Assembly (NCBI GenBank): GCA_041678445.1
Contig: JBAYOD010000056.1
Coordinates: forward strand, 1 to 15,443
Reading direction: 5' to 3'
Length of the DNA: 15,443 nucleotides
Source: Zeimonas sp041678445
GTDB lineage: Bacteria; Pseudomonadota; Gammaproteobacteria; Burkholderiales; Burkholderiaceae_E
Part shown: positions 6,521 through 13,626 of the stretch, in pieces
How the letters are laid out: each line of letters opens with the position of its first letter
Numbering within the stretch: position 1 is the first letter of the stretch
Program-made: the position numbers and the translations under genes
Notes under the pieces: generated by a model
Seen by the model: only the letters and a program-made list of their open reading frames with translations
The model's database searches: none
What the model was told of the DNA's origin: nothing

Positions 6521-7729
6521 TCAGGAAAAAGCCTGGATGCCGGTCTGCGCGCGACCCAGGATCAGCGCGTGGATGTCGTGCGTGCCCTCGTAGGTGTTGA
6601 CCACTTCGAGGTTGACCAGGTGGCGGGCTACGCCGAACTCGTCCGAAATGCCGTTGCCGCCCATCATGTCGCGGGCCAGCCGGGCGATGTCGAGGGCCTT
6701 GCCGCAGGAATTGCGTTTCAGGATCGAGGTGATCTCGACCGCGGCCGTGCCTTCTTCCTTCATCCGGCCCAGCCGCAGGCAGCCCTGCAGGCCCAGCGTG
6801 ATCTCGGTCTGCATGTCGGCCAGTTTCTTCTGGATCAGCTGGTTGGCCGCCAGTGGCCGGCCGAACTGCTTGCGGTCGAGCACGTACTGGCGGGCGCGAT
6901 GCCAGCAATCCTCGGCGGCGCCCAGCGCGCCCCAGGCGATTCCGTAGCGGGCGCTGTTCAGGCAGGTAAACGGGCCTTTCAAGCCCTCGACACCAGGCAG
7001 CATCTGGGCCTCCGACACCTCGACACCGTCCATCACGACCTCGCCGGTGATCGAGGCCCGCAGGCCGACCTTGCCGAGGATCTTCGGTGCCGACAGGCCC
7101 TTCATGCCCTTGTCGAGGATGAAGCCCTTGATCCGGCCGTCGAAGTCACCGCCCACGCACTTGGCCCAGACTACGAAGACGTCGGCGATCGGCGAGTTGC
7201 TGATCCACATCTTGGTGCCTGACAGGGCGTAGCCGCCGTCGATCCTGCGCGCCCGGGTGTCCATGCTGCCGGGGTCCGAGCCGTGGTTGGGTTCGGTGAG
7301 ACCGAAGCAACCGATCCACTCGCCGCTGGCGAGCTTCGGCAGGTACTTGCGTTTCTGTTCCTCGGAGCCGAACTCGTTGATCGGCACCATCACCAGAGAG
7401 CTCTGCACGCTCATCATCGAGCGATAGCCGGAGTCGACCCGCTCGACCTCGCGGGCGATCAGCCCGTAGCTGACGTAGTTGAGTCCCGGGCCACCGTACT
7501 GCTCGGGAATGGTCGGGCCGAGCAGCCCCAGTTCGCCCATCTCCTGGAAGATCTCGACGTCGGTGTGCTCGTTGCGGAAGGCCGTGATCACGCGCGGGGC
7601 CAGCTTGTCCTGGCAGTAGGCAGCTGCGGCCTCGCGCACCATGCGCTCGTCTTCGGTGAGCTGCGCGTCGAGCAGCAACGGATCGTCCCACTTGAAGACG
7701 GCCTTGGCGCGGGAATGGGGGGCGTTCAT
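6521..7729 (-). CDS. gcdH: Glutaryl-CoA dehydrogenase
   Basis: A 402-residue FAD-dependent acyl-CoA dehydrogenase. The start ATG has AAGGAG 8 bases upstream. The call as glutaryl-CoA dehydrogenase rather than a generic acyl-CoA dehydrogenase rests on EVERVDSGYRSMMSVQSSL (94-112). There E96, R103 and S104 are spaced as the glutarate-binding residues of the human enzyme. The call is also supported by SARYGIAWGALG and by NTYEGTHDIHALILGRA, with catalytic base E381. The FAD motif GLTEPNHGSD is at 143-152. The enzyme oxidises and decarboxylates glutaryl-CoA to crotonyl-CoA and CO2, passing electrons to ETF. It serves lysine, tryptophan, glutarate or aromatic catabolism. It stands alone here, without the CoA-transferase or LysR regulator often beside it, and is divergent from a siderophore receptor. 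Confidence 0.95.
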   Translation of the reverse strand: MNAPHSRAKAVFKWDDPLLLDAQLTEDERMVREAAAAYCQDKLAPRVITAFRNEHTDVEIFQEMGELGLLGPTIPEQYGGPGLNYVSYGLIAREVERVDSGYRSMMSVQSSLVMVPINEFGSEEQKRKYLPKLASGEWIGCFGLTEPNHGSDPGSMDTRARRIDGGYALSGTKMWISNSPIADVFVVWAKCVGGDFDGRIKGFILDKGMKGLSAPKILGKVGLRASITGEVVMDGVEVSEAQMLPGVEGLKGPFTCLNSARYGIAWGALGAAEDCWHRARQYVLDRKQFGRPLAANQLIQKKLADMQTEITLGLQGCLRLGRMKEEGTAAVEITSILKRNSCGKALDIARLARDMMGGNGISDEFGVARHLVNLEVVNTYEGTHDIHALILGRAQTGIQAFS

Positions 7730-7737
7730 CCGGTGAT

Positions 7738-7743
7738 CTCCTT
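7738..7743 (-). promoter_or_regulatory. Shine-Dalgarno site of gcdH
   Basis: AAGGAG on the minus strand, 8 bases before the gcdH ATG. It confirms the start. Confidence 0.7.
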
Positions 7744-7837
7744 TGTGCGACTTCGGATGTTAACCCGCTTGCCTGCCACCTGGCGGCCGAGCGAAACGCA
7801 CTGTTCGCGACAGGGGTATTTTCCTTACAATCCGGAC

Positions 7838-7865
7838 ATAATATAAATTGAAACAAAAATGATAA
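7838..7865 (-). promoter_or_regulatory. Candidate sigma-70 promoter for gcdH
   Basis: On the minus strand, TTATCA (7865-7860, 4 of 6 to the -35 consensus) is followed by a 16-base spacer and TATTAT (7843-7838, 5 of 6 to the -10). It would give a leader of about 100 bases. The -35 lies inside the Fur box, so iron might also influence gcdH. Predicted by eye only. Confidence 0.33.
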
Positions 7866-7881
7866 TGAGTTTCATTTATAT
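7841..7881. repeat. Imperfect dyad enclosing the Fur box
   Basis: ATATAAATTGAAAC (7841-7854) is the reverse complement of GTTTCATTTATAT (7869-7881) apart from one extra T. The arms flank 14 bases that include the left half of the Fur core. This is larger than a single Fur site and may hold overlapping Fur dimers or a second regulator. Confidence 0.6.
7858..7876. promoter_or_regulatory. Fur box upstream of the TonB-dependent receptor
   Basis: The core TGATAATGAGTTTCA (7860-7874) matches the 7-1-7 Fur consensus TGATAATNATTATCA at 12 of 14 defined positions. It lies 40 bases before the receptor start in an AT-rich island within GC-rich DNA, as expected for iron-dependent repression of a siderophore receptor. 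Confidence 0.75.
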
Positions 7882-7914
7882 ACCCCGAAACCGGATCGAA
7901 CAAGGAAGACCCTC

Positions 7915-10050
7915 ATGGCCAACCGTGTCCGCCTCAAGCGTGCCTGCCCCACCATTCTGGCGGTAGCGTCCCTGTCCCTGTTTGGCGCGCAGGCCGCCGC
8001 CCAGACTTCACCCGGGCCGACACTGCCGACTGTGGAGGTCATCTCCGACTATGACTTCGACGATGTGCGCCCGGAGGTGGTGACGACCGCCACCCGGATC
8101 CCTGCGGCGCCACGCGACATCCCGCAGACCATCGACACCATCGAGGTGAACAAGTACAAGAGTTACGGCATCAACGACCTGTCGATCATGCTCGACGGCG
8201 TGCCCGGGGTGAACACGCAGTACGACATGCGCGGCGAGGGCGTGATGATCCGTGGCTTCTCCGCCGATTCGAACGACATCTACCGCGACGGCGTGCGCGA
8301 GTCCGGGCAGGTACGACGCAGCACGGCCAACGTCGAGCGCATCGAGATCCTCAAGGGGCCGGCCTCGGTGCTCTACGGACGCGGCTCGGGCGGCGGTGTG
8401 ATCAACATGATCACCCGGCAGGCCAACTTCGACTCCCCGAGCATGGTCAATCTGCGCGCCGGCTCCTGGGGCAATCGCGGCATCACTGCCGACCTCAACC
8501 ATGTCATCAACGAGAACGTGGCGCTGCGGCTGAGCGCCGACAAGGAGAAGTCCGACAGCTTCCGCAACGGCGTTCGCAACGACAGCGAGATGTTCTCGCC
8601 GAGCATCCTCATCAACAACCGCCGGGGTTTGCGCTGGCTGGCGCAGTACACGCATGACACGGTCTGGCGCGTACCCGACCGCGGGCCCGCCTACGACCAG
8701 CTCCCCGACGGCGTGTCGATCCGCACCGGGTTTGCCCATCCGGACGACTACGTCGAAGACCGGCTGCGCGTGCTGCGTTCGGACCTGTCCTATGACTTCA
8801 ACACCGCCTGGACGCTGCGCTGGGTGGCCACCAAGCGCGAGGCCAGCCAGGATTTCGACCACTACTACGGCGGCAGCTATTGCCGCCCCGATGGCCGGAC
8901 TTCGACCGGTTCAGCCTGCGCCTGGCCGGGCCGCGTGCGGCCGAGCTATGCCTGGCAGCAGACCCGCAACGAGACGCTGACCCATACCCTCGACCTGAGC
9001 GGGCGCTTCAGTACCGGCGGCATCCGCCACCAGGTGCTGGCAGGGATGGAATTCACCGACGAGGATCGCATGCCGCGCATCGGCCAGCCGCCGCTGACGG
9101 CCGATGCGTTCACTTACGATCCCCTGCAGCCCATCGTCTGGCCGGTCAAGCCCGCGAACGGTGCGCCGACCCAGCACAATCACCACGAGGCCCGGGCCCG
9201 GGCCCTCTATCTGCAGGATCTGATGAGTGTCGGTGAACACTGGAAAGTGCTTGCCGGTCTGCGCTATGACAGCTACGAGTTCCGCAGCACCAACAAGCTC
9301 ACCGAGGCAAGCCGCGGCTACGACGGCGACTCGGTCAGTCCCCGCCTGGGCGTGGTCTGGCAGCCGGCGCGCGCGCACAGTTTCTACGCAGCGTGGAACA
9401 AGAGCTTCTCGCCCTATGGCGGGCGCGGCCTGCTCAGCGTGAGCCCCGACCCGAGCGCGGTCTACGACAGCGCGCCGCAGTATTCGCGCCAGATCGAGAT
9501 GGGCGTGAAGAGCGACTGGCTCGACGGTGCGCTGTCCACCCAGCTCGCGGTGTTCGAACTGGAGCACTACAACATCCGCTATCGCCCCGATCCGGTCGAT
9601 GACCCGTTCACCTGGGCGGTGCGCGGCAGCGAGCGATCGCGAGGCATCGAGCTCAGCTTTGCCGGACGGCTGGCACCCTCGTGGTATATCCGCGGCGGCA
9701 TCGGCCTGCTGAGCGCGAAGGTCGTCCAGGACGAGACCAGCCCGGGGAATGAAGGCAACCTGCTGCAGAACACCGCCCGGCGCAACGGCAATCTCTTTCT
9801 GCGCTACACGCCGCGACCCAGCTGGTACGGCGAGATCGGTGTCACGCACACGTCGGCGCGCTGGCTGAACGCCGCCAACACCTCGCGCCTGCCCGGCTAT
9901 ACCCGCTGGGACGCCCTGATCGGCTGGCGCACCGCGCCGTGGACGGTGACGATGGCGGTGTCCAACCTGTTCGACCACGAATACTGGCGTTCGGCGGCGA
10001 TGCCCGGCGCGCCGCGCAGCGTACTGGTCAGTGGTGTCTATCAGTTCTGA
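7915..10050 (+). CDS. TonB-dependent siderophore receptor (outer membrane)
   Basis: 711 residues, a normal length for the family. AAGGAAG precedes ATG 7915. A signal peptide with basic start and hydrophobic core is likely cut after QAAA29. A TonB-box-like PTVEVIS follows at 38-44. The plug runs from about 55 to 170 and contains the hallmark VERIEILKGPASVLYGRGS (140-158) and GGVINMITR. Beta-strands follow, ending with aromatic YQF, the C-terminal signature of outer-membrane barrels. The plug motifs MIRGFSADSNDIYRDG and the IPQTI segment are most like catecholate siderophore receptors of the Fiu/FcuA type. A Cys pair at 323 and 335 in a predicted extracellular loop may form a disulfide. The receptor imports ferric siderophore using TonB-ExbBD energy. 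No siderophore synthesis, ABC transporter or sigma/anti-sigma gene is adjacent. The upstream Fur box predicts iron repression. The ligand is inferred only at the level of ferric catecholate or hydroxamate. Confidence 0.93.
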   Translation: MANRVRLKRACPTILAVASLSLFGAQAAAQTSPGPTLPTVEVISDYDFDDVRPEVVTTATRIPAAPRDIPQTIDTIEVNKYKSYGINDLSIMLDGVPGVNTQYDMRGEGVMIRGFSADSNDIYRDGVRESGQVRRSTANVERIEILKGPASVLYGRGSGGGVINMITRQANFDSPSMVNLRAGSWGNRGITADLNHVINENVALRLSADKEKSDSFRNGVRNDSEMFSPSILINNRRGLRWLAQYTHDTVWRVPDRGPAYDQLPDGVSIRTGFAHPDDYVEDRLRVLRSDLSYDFNTAWTLRWVATKREASQDFDHYYGGSYCRPDGRTSTGSACAWPGRVRPSYAWQQTRNETLTHTLDLSGRFSTGGIRHQVLAGMEFTDEDRMPRIGQPPLTADAFTYDPLQPIVWPVKPANGAPTQHNHHEARARALYLQDLMSVGEHWKVLAGLRYDSYEFRSTNKLTEASRGYDGDSVSPRLGVVWQPARAHSFYAAWNKSFSPYGGRGLLSVSPDPSAVYDSAPQYSRQIEMGVKSDWLDGALSTQLAVFELEHYNIRYRPDPVDDPFTWAVRGSERSRGIELSFAGRLAPSWYIRGGIGLLSAKVVQDETSPGNEGNLLQNTARRNGNLFLRYTPRPSWYGEIGVTHTSARWLNAANTSRLPGYTRWDALIGWRTAPWTVTMAVSNLFDHEYWRSAAMPGAPRSVLVSGVYQF

Positions 10051-10073
10051 TCGGGGCCCATTTGGGCTACACT
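10045..10073 (+). promoter_or_regulatory. Candidate autoregulated promoter/operator of the toxin-antitoxin pair
   Basis: A possible -10 TACACT (10068-10073) lies 17 bases after a weak -35 TTCTGA (10045-10050). The palindrome GCCCATTTGGGC (10056-10067) fills the spacer, where a DinJ/RelB ribbon-helix-helix repressor could bind. It could equally be a weak stem closing the receptor transcript. Confidence 0.35.
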
Positions 10074-10109
10074 GGGGGGTGCTGTCTTCAATCGAACAGG
10101 AGGGTCGTC

Positions 10110-10370
10110 ATGGCCGATAACGCTGTCGTACGCGCTCGGATTGATCCATCTCTGAAGGAAGAGGCTGCCGCTGTTCTGGCGACCATGGGCCTCACGATTT
10201 CCGACGTCGTTCGCATCACGCTCACGAAAGTCGCCAAGGAAAAGGCGCTACCGTTCGAGATGAAGGTTCCCAACAGGGTCACGGCCGAGGCCCTGGCCAG
10301 AAGCGACCGTGGCGAAGACGTTCACCGATTCGACAGCGCAGATGCGGCGTTCAAGGAATTGGGGATCTGA
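10110..10370 (+). CDS. dinJ: RelB/DinJ-family antitoxin
   Basis: 86 residues from ATG 10110, with AGGAGGG just upstream; a longer in-frame opening begins inside the receptor gene and is rejected. The N-terminal half is a ribbon-helix-helix DNA-binding domain: strand AVVRARIDPSLKEEA, then MGLTISDVVRITLTKVA, the classic RelB/DinJ signature (L-T-x-S-D-x-x-R). The C-terminal half, with PNRVTAEALARSD and an acidic/hydrophobic tail ending FKELGI, would wrap around and neutralise the toxin. The family dimerises, represses its own operon, and is degraded by Lon or Clp under stress. The stop overlaps the toxin start by one base (TGATG), giving coupled translation. GC in the pair, about 50-55% in two hand-counted 60-base lines, is lower than in neighbouring genes, suggesting acquisition. 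Confidence 0.9.
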   Translation: MADNAVVRARIDPSLKEEAAAVLATMGLTISDVVRITLTKVAKEKALPFEMKVPNRVTAEALARSDRGEDVHRFDSADAAFKELGI

Positions 10371-10642
10371 TGCGGTTACCCGCGTTTTCCGGGCAGTTCA
10401 AGAGAGACGTTCGGGCGGCCCGGAAGCGCGGTAAGGACATGAGCAAGCTGCGTACCCTGATGACCTTGCTCATCGATGGAATGCCGTTGCCAGCGCACTA
10501 TCTCGATCATCCGTTGAAAGGTGAATGGCGAAGCTTTCGTGATGCGCATATTGAGCCGGACTGGTTGCTGATCTACAAGGTCGATGGCGACATGGTGCGA
10601 TTCGAACGTACCGGCCGGCACGTCGACCTTTTTGACGAATAG
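10370..10642 (+). CDS. yafQ: YafQ-family mRNA interferase toxin
   Basis: 90 residues starting at ATG 10370, inside the TGATG overlap with the antitoxin. It is a RelE/YafQ-fold ribosome-dependent mRNA endonuclease. The residues known as catalytic or essential in E. coli YafQ (H50, H63, D67, W68, H87, F91) all have counterparts with a constant offset of three: H47 (YLDHPLKG), H60, D64 and W65 (AHIEPDW), H84 and F88 (GRHVDLF). The toxin therefore looks active. The N-terminus FKRDVRAARKRGKDMSKL is the usual basic helix. Length matches the family. It is a type II toxin-antitoxin cargo and has no visible functional link to the neighbouring metabolic genes. Confidence 0.93.
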   Translation: MRLPAFSGQFKRDVRAARKRGKDMSKLRTLMTLLIDGMPLPAHYLDHPLKGEWRSFRDAHIEPDWLLIYKVDGDMVRFERTGRHVDLFDE

Positions 10643-10647
10643 CGCCC

Positions 10648-10676
10648 CCGGCGCGAGCTCTTGGCCCGCGCGCCGG
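10648..10676. terminator. Hairpin between convergent yafQ and the BKACE gene
   Basis: CCGGCGCG (10648-10655) pairs with CGCGCCGG (10669-10676) across a 13-base loop. It sits between two convergent genes, so it could stop transcription from both sides. There is no T-tract. Confidence 0.4.
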
Positions 10677-10700
10677 ACCAATCCCGGGCAGACCGCGCCT

Positions 10701-11633
10701 CTAGAACGCCACCTTGTCGCCGCCCTTGAGTCGCAGCATCGCGCGCGCCTCGTCCGGCGTGGCCACTTCCAGCGACAGCGCCTCGATGACGCTGCGGATC
10801 CGCCGCACCTGGTCGGCGTTCGCCCTGGCCAGATTGCCCGGGCCGTCCCACAGCGAGTCTTCGAGGCCGACGCGGACGTTGCCGCCGATGGCGGCCGACA
10901 CGGTCGCAGTCGGGATCTGCGCCCGGCCGGCACCCAGCACCGACCACAGGTAGTCGTCGCCGAACAGCCGGTCGGCGGTGCGCTTCATCTGCATGACATC
11001 TTCGATGTGCGCGCCGATGCCGCCGCGCAGGCCGAACACCGACTGGATGAACAGGGGGGCCTTGAGCAGGCCGCGGTCAAGGAAGTGGGCGGCCGTGTAC
11101 AGGTGGCCGATGTCGTAGCACTCGATCTCGAAGCGGGTGCCGTTGCTGCCGCACGATTCGAGGATGTGGGCGATGTCGCGGAAGGTGTTGCGGAAGATCA
11201 GGTCGTCGGAGTTGGCCAGGTAAGGCTGTTCCCAGTCGTGCTTGAAGCTCTTGTAGCGGTTCAGCATCTCGTACAGACCGAAGTTCATCGAGCCCATGTT
11301 CAGCGATGCGACTTCCGGCTCCAGCTGCAGGGCCGGTTGCAGCCGTTCCTCGACGCCCATCGTCGGCGCGCCGCCGGTAGTCAGGTTGATGACGACCTTG
11401 CTGGCCGCCTTGATCTTCGGCAGGAAGGCGCGGAACAGCTCGGGGTCCTGCGACGGCCGGCCGTCCTTCGGATCGCGCGCGTGCAGGTGGACGATCGCTG
11501 CGCCGGCTTCGGCGGCGCCGATCGCAGCGTCGGCGATCTCGTCGGCGCTCACCGGCAGGTAGGGCGACATCGACGGGGTGTGGATCGCGCCGGTCACGGC
11601 GCAGGTGATGATGACCTTGCGTTGGGCTGCCAT
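10701..11633 (-). CDS. BKACE-family beta-keto acid cleavage enzyme (DUF849)
   Basis: 310 residues. The start is supported by AGGA 7 bases upstream of the ATG. BKACE enzymes are Zn-dependent TIM barrels that condense a beta-keto acid with acetyl-CoA and split it into acetoacetate and a new acyl-CoA. Visible features are the N-terminal VIITCAVTGAIHTP, the Zn ligands H49 and H51 in VHLHARD, INLTTGG, LNMGSMNFG, GGIGAHIEDV, and NVRVGLED with the third ligand E258. Known members act on 3-keto-5-aminohexanoate (lysine fermentation) and dehydrocarnitine, and many have other substrates. The gene is last in a minus-strand operon after two dehydrogenases, which suggests its keto acid is made by the lambda-crystallin-like enzyme upstream. 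The exact substrate is unknown. Confidence 0.92.
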   Translation of the reverse strand: MAAQRKVIITCAVTGAIHTPSMSPYLPVSADEIADAAIGAAEAGAAIVHLHARDPKDGRPSQDPELFRAFLPKIKAASKVVINLTTGGAPTMGVEERLQPALQLEPEVASLNMGSMNFGLYEMLNRYKSFKHDWEQPYLANSDDLIFRNTFRDIAHILESCGSNGTRFEIECYDIGHLYTAAHFLDRGLLKAPLFIQSVFGLRGGIGAHIEDVMQMKRTADRLFGDDYLWSVLGAGRAQIPTATVSAAIGGNVRVGLEDSLWDGPGNLARANADQVRRIRSVIEALSLEVATPDEARAMLRLKGGDKVAF

Positions 11634-11678
11634 CGGAGGTTCCTCGTGGTCGGCGTTGCGGGGTGTGGGGCGGGGCGC

Positions 11679-12650
11679 TCAGGAGTCGGGCTGGCCGCGC
11701 TTGTGCGCGAGCAGGGCCATCAGCCTGCGGTCGCGCCAGGCCGAGCGCTTCTCGATGTCTTCGCGTGGCAACTCGCGCCGCCGGTCGGCTTCGGCGCGTG
11801 CGATGGTTGCGTCGTCCCAGTCGAAGGCGGTTGCGCCGGCAGCGACCTCGCGATAGGTCGGACCGAAGCGTGCCGCGTAGTCAACGAGCCCGTTGGGCGC
11901 GTTCAGGTCGATGGTCTCGAACGGCCCCATGAAAGCCCAGCGCAGTGCCAGGCCGTCCTTCAGCACGCAGTCGAGGTCGGCGGCGTCGGCGTAGCCGTCG
12001 CGATACAGCGCGAACACTTCGCTGAGTACTGCGCTTTGCACTCGATTGAGCAGAAAACCGGTGATTTCCTTCTTGAGGGTGACCGGGGTCTGGCCGGCGC
12101 GCGCATAGAGCTCGCGGGCGCGGGTCACGACTTCGGGCGCAGTCCAGGGCGCCGGCGCGATCTCGACCAGTGGCACCAGATAGGGCGGGTTGACCGGGTG
12201 GCCGACCAGGCAGCGGGCGCGGCCCGGCAGCGGCTCGCTGAAGCTCGACGCCGGCAGCCACGAGGTGGAACTGGCCAGGATGGCGTCGGCCGGGGCGAGC
12301 CGGTCGAGTTCCGCGAACAGCTGCTGCTTGACCTCGAGCTTCTCCGCTGCATTTTCCTGAACCAGGACCACGTCGCGGACCGCGTCGGCCAGCGTCGCGG
12401 AGGTCGAGATCCGGGCCAGGAGGGTCGCAGGCGGTTCGTCGATCAGGCCGTAGCCGGCCAGGTCATCGAGCCGTTCGGCGATGATGCCCAGGCAGGCGTC
12501 GAGCGCGGCCGGAACCTGATCGTAGAGCCTGACGCGAAAGCCGCCGCGCGCGAACACGATGGCCCAGGCGCGGCCGATCAGGCCGGCGCCGACGATCGCG
12601 ACCGTTCCCGGGCTGTCAGTCGTTGCCGTGTCGTCTTGTCGGGTCGTCAT
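11679..12650 (-). CDS. 3-hydroxyacyl-CoA dehydrogenase-like enzyme (lambda-crystallin / L-carnitine dehydrogenase type)
   Basis: 323 residues from the ATG at 12650, which overlaps the upstream SDR stop by four bases (ATGA). The reading frame extends further upstream, but this start gives the usual length of about 320. The Rossmann motif GAGLIG is at 21-26 and D44 after the second strand favours NAD+. The catalytic region contains SSTSWLP, H151 in GHPVNPPYLVPLVE, and N202 in GFLLNRVQ. The C-terminal helical domain has DGLALRWAFMGPFETIDLN and WRDRRLMAL, matching lambda-crystallin (L-gulonate 3-dehydrogenase) and bacterial L-carnitine dehydrogenases. These oxidise the 3-hydroxyl of a free beta-hydroxy acid rather than of a CoA thioester. 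The product, a beta-keto acid, is exactly what the next gene (BKACE) cleaves. The specific substrate, carnitine or another, is inference. Confidence 0.9.
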   Translation of the reverse strand: MTTRQDDTATTDSPGTVAIVGAGLIGRAWAIVFARGGFRVRLYDQVPAALDACLGIIAERLDDLAGYGLIDEPPATLLARISTSATLADAVRDVVLVQENAAEKLEVKQQLFAELDRLAPADAILASSTSWLPASSFSEPLPGRARCLVGHPVNPPYLVPLVEIAPAPWTAPEVVTRARELYARAGQTPVTLKKEITGFLLNRVQSAVLSEVFALYRDGYADAADLDCVLKDGLALRWAFMGPFETIDLNAPNGLVDYAARFGPTYREVAAGATAFDWDDATIARAEADRRRELPREDIEKRSAWRDRRLMALLAHKRGQPDS

Positions 12651-13423
12651 CCGAGGCGCTCCAGGTTGCCGCATACCGACAGGCTCTGCCCACTGATCCG
12701 GCTGCCGGCCGGTGAGCACAGGAACAGGACCTGGGCGGCAATGTCGTAGGGGTCGATCATCGTTCTGAGCGAGACATTCGAGACCAGCCTTTCGCGCATG
12801 GCTTCATGCGAAATGCCGTTGGCGGTGGCCTTCGCAGCGATCACCCGTTCGATCCGGTCGCCGGCCACGATGCCGGGAAGCACCGCGTTGACGCGGATGT
12901 TCTCGGGGCCGAGTTCCATCGCCCAGGTTTCGGTCAGTCCGATCACGCCGAACTTGGAGGCCGAATAAGGCGTTCGCAACGGAAAGCCCAGCCGGCCGGC
13001 TGCGGACGAGATGTTGACGATCGCGCCACCGCCCGCCTTCCTGAGCATCGGTACGGCGGCACGCGCGCACAGGAAGACGCCGGTCAGGTTGACTGCGATC
13101 GTCTGCTGCCAGTCGGCCAGTTGCGTGGCTTCGAGCGCGGCAGTCGGTCCTGCGATGCCGGCGTTGTTCACCAGGGCGTCGAGTCCGCCCCAGCGGCTGT
13201 CGAGTTCGGCGAACATGGCGGCCACCTGGGTTTCGTCGGTGACGTCGGTCAGCGAGGTGCTGGCCTCGGGCAGCCGGACGCGCGCGTTGTCCAGGAAGGC
13301 CGGATCGATGTCGCACAGGTGCACCTGTGCGCCGGCCGCCGCCAGGGTCTCAGAGATCGCCAGGCCGATGCCCTGCGCGCCGGCGGTGACGACGACGCGC
13401 TTGTTCTTCATCGTGGTGTCCAC
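12647..13423 (-). CDS. SDR-family NAD(P)-dependent oxidoreductase
   Basis: A classical short-chain dehydrogenase of 258 residues if started at GTG 13423. GAGGGAG lies just before that codon; ATG 13411 (254 residues) and ATG 13435 are alternatives. Numbering from ATG 13411: cofactor motif TAGAQGIG at 9-16, acidic D34 after beta-2 favouring NAD, NNAG at 82-85, N108, S135/S136, and the catalytic Y149-S-A-S-K153. The tail ending SGQSLSVCGNLERLG resembles the usual conserved C-terminal segment of the family. It is the first gene of the minus-strand operon and overlaps the next dehydrogenase by four bases, so both probably act in one pathway, perhaps on successive hydroxyl groups or on the opposite stereoisomer. 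The substrate cannot be predicted from the sequence. Confidence 0.9.
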   Translation of the reverse strand: MDTTMKNKRVVVTAGAQGIGLAISETLAAAGAQVHLCDIDPAFLDNARVRLPEASTSLTDVTDETQVAAMFAELDSRWGGLDALVNNAGIAGPTAALEATQLADWQQTIAVNLTGVFLCARAAVPMLRKAGGGAIVNISSAAGRLGFPLRTPYSASKFGVIGLTETWAMELGPENIRVNAVLPGIVAGDRIERVIAAKATANGISHEAMRERLVSNVSLRTMIDPYDIAAQVLFLCSPAGSRISGQSLSVCGNLERLG

Positions 13424-13426
13424 AGT

Positions 13427-13433
13427 CTCCCTC
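13427..13433 (-). promoter_or_regulatory. Shine-Dalgarno site favouring a GTG start for the SDR
   Basis: GAGGGAG on the minus strand ends 3 bases before GTG 13423; its GAGG part is 6 bases away. It is 15 bases from ATG 13411, which is too far to be ideal. Confidence 0.45.
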
Positions 13434-13557
13434 ATCGTTCGATCGTGCCCGGGCGGGCAGGCATCCGGGCCGGCAATCGCCCGAGCCGCCAAGGACAGAT
13501 GCTACCGCGGTCGCGAGGATCGGCCCATTCGCGCTGATCGGCCAGCGCCCTGCAGTC

Positions 13558-13566
13558 TGCTAAGTT
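13558..13566 (+). promoter_or_regulatory. Possible extended -10 element for msrA
   Basis: TGCTAAGTT fits the extended -10 pattern TGnTAnnnT and lies about 60 bases before msrA, in the divergent gap between the SDR and msrA. No convincing -35 was seen. The rest of that gap shows no other signal I can support. Confidence 0.25.
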
Positions 13567-13626
13567 AACGGGTATCCGGGGCTGCGGGGGTTCGCGGCCC
13601 GGAGGTTTTCGAAACGGGAGAAGGTG

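Noticed and set aside
9939..10370. A 143-residue version of the antitoxin starting within the receptor gene
   Set aside because: The first 57 codons overlap the receptor's C-terminus and the promoter region. The strong Shine-Dalgarno and the ribbon-helix-helix domain both point to ATG 10110.
11638..11647. The small palindrome around GAGGAACCTC upstream of the BKACE start as a ribosome-site switch
   Set aside because: The loop would be only two bases, too short to form a hairpin, and the motif is just a normal Shine-Dalgarno next to its chance complement.
10584..12749. A 721-codon open frame on the plus strand opposite the BKACE and carnitine dehydrogenase-like genes
   Set aside because: It is antisense to two genes with intact catalytic motifs, its product is low-complexity Arg/Ala/Gly/Val-rich with no recognisable domain, and GC-rich third positions explain its lack of stops.
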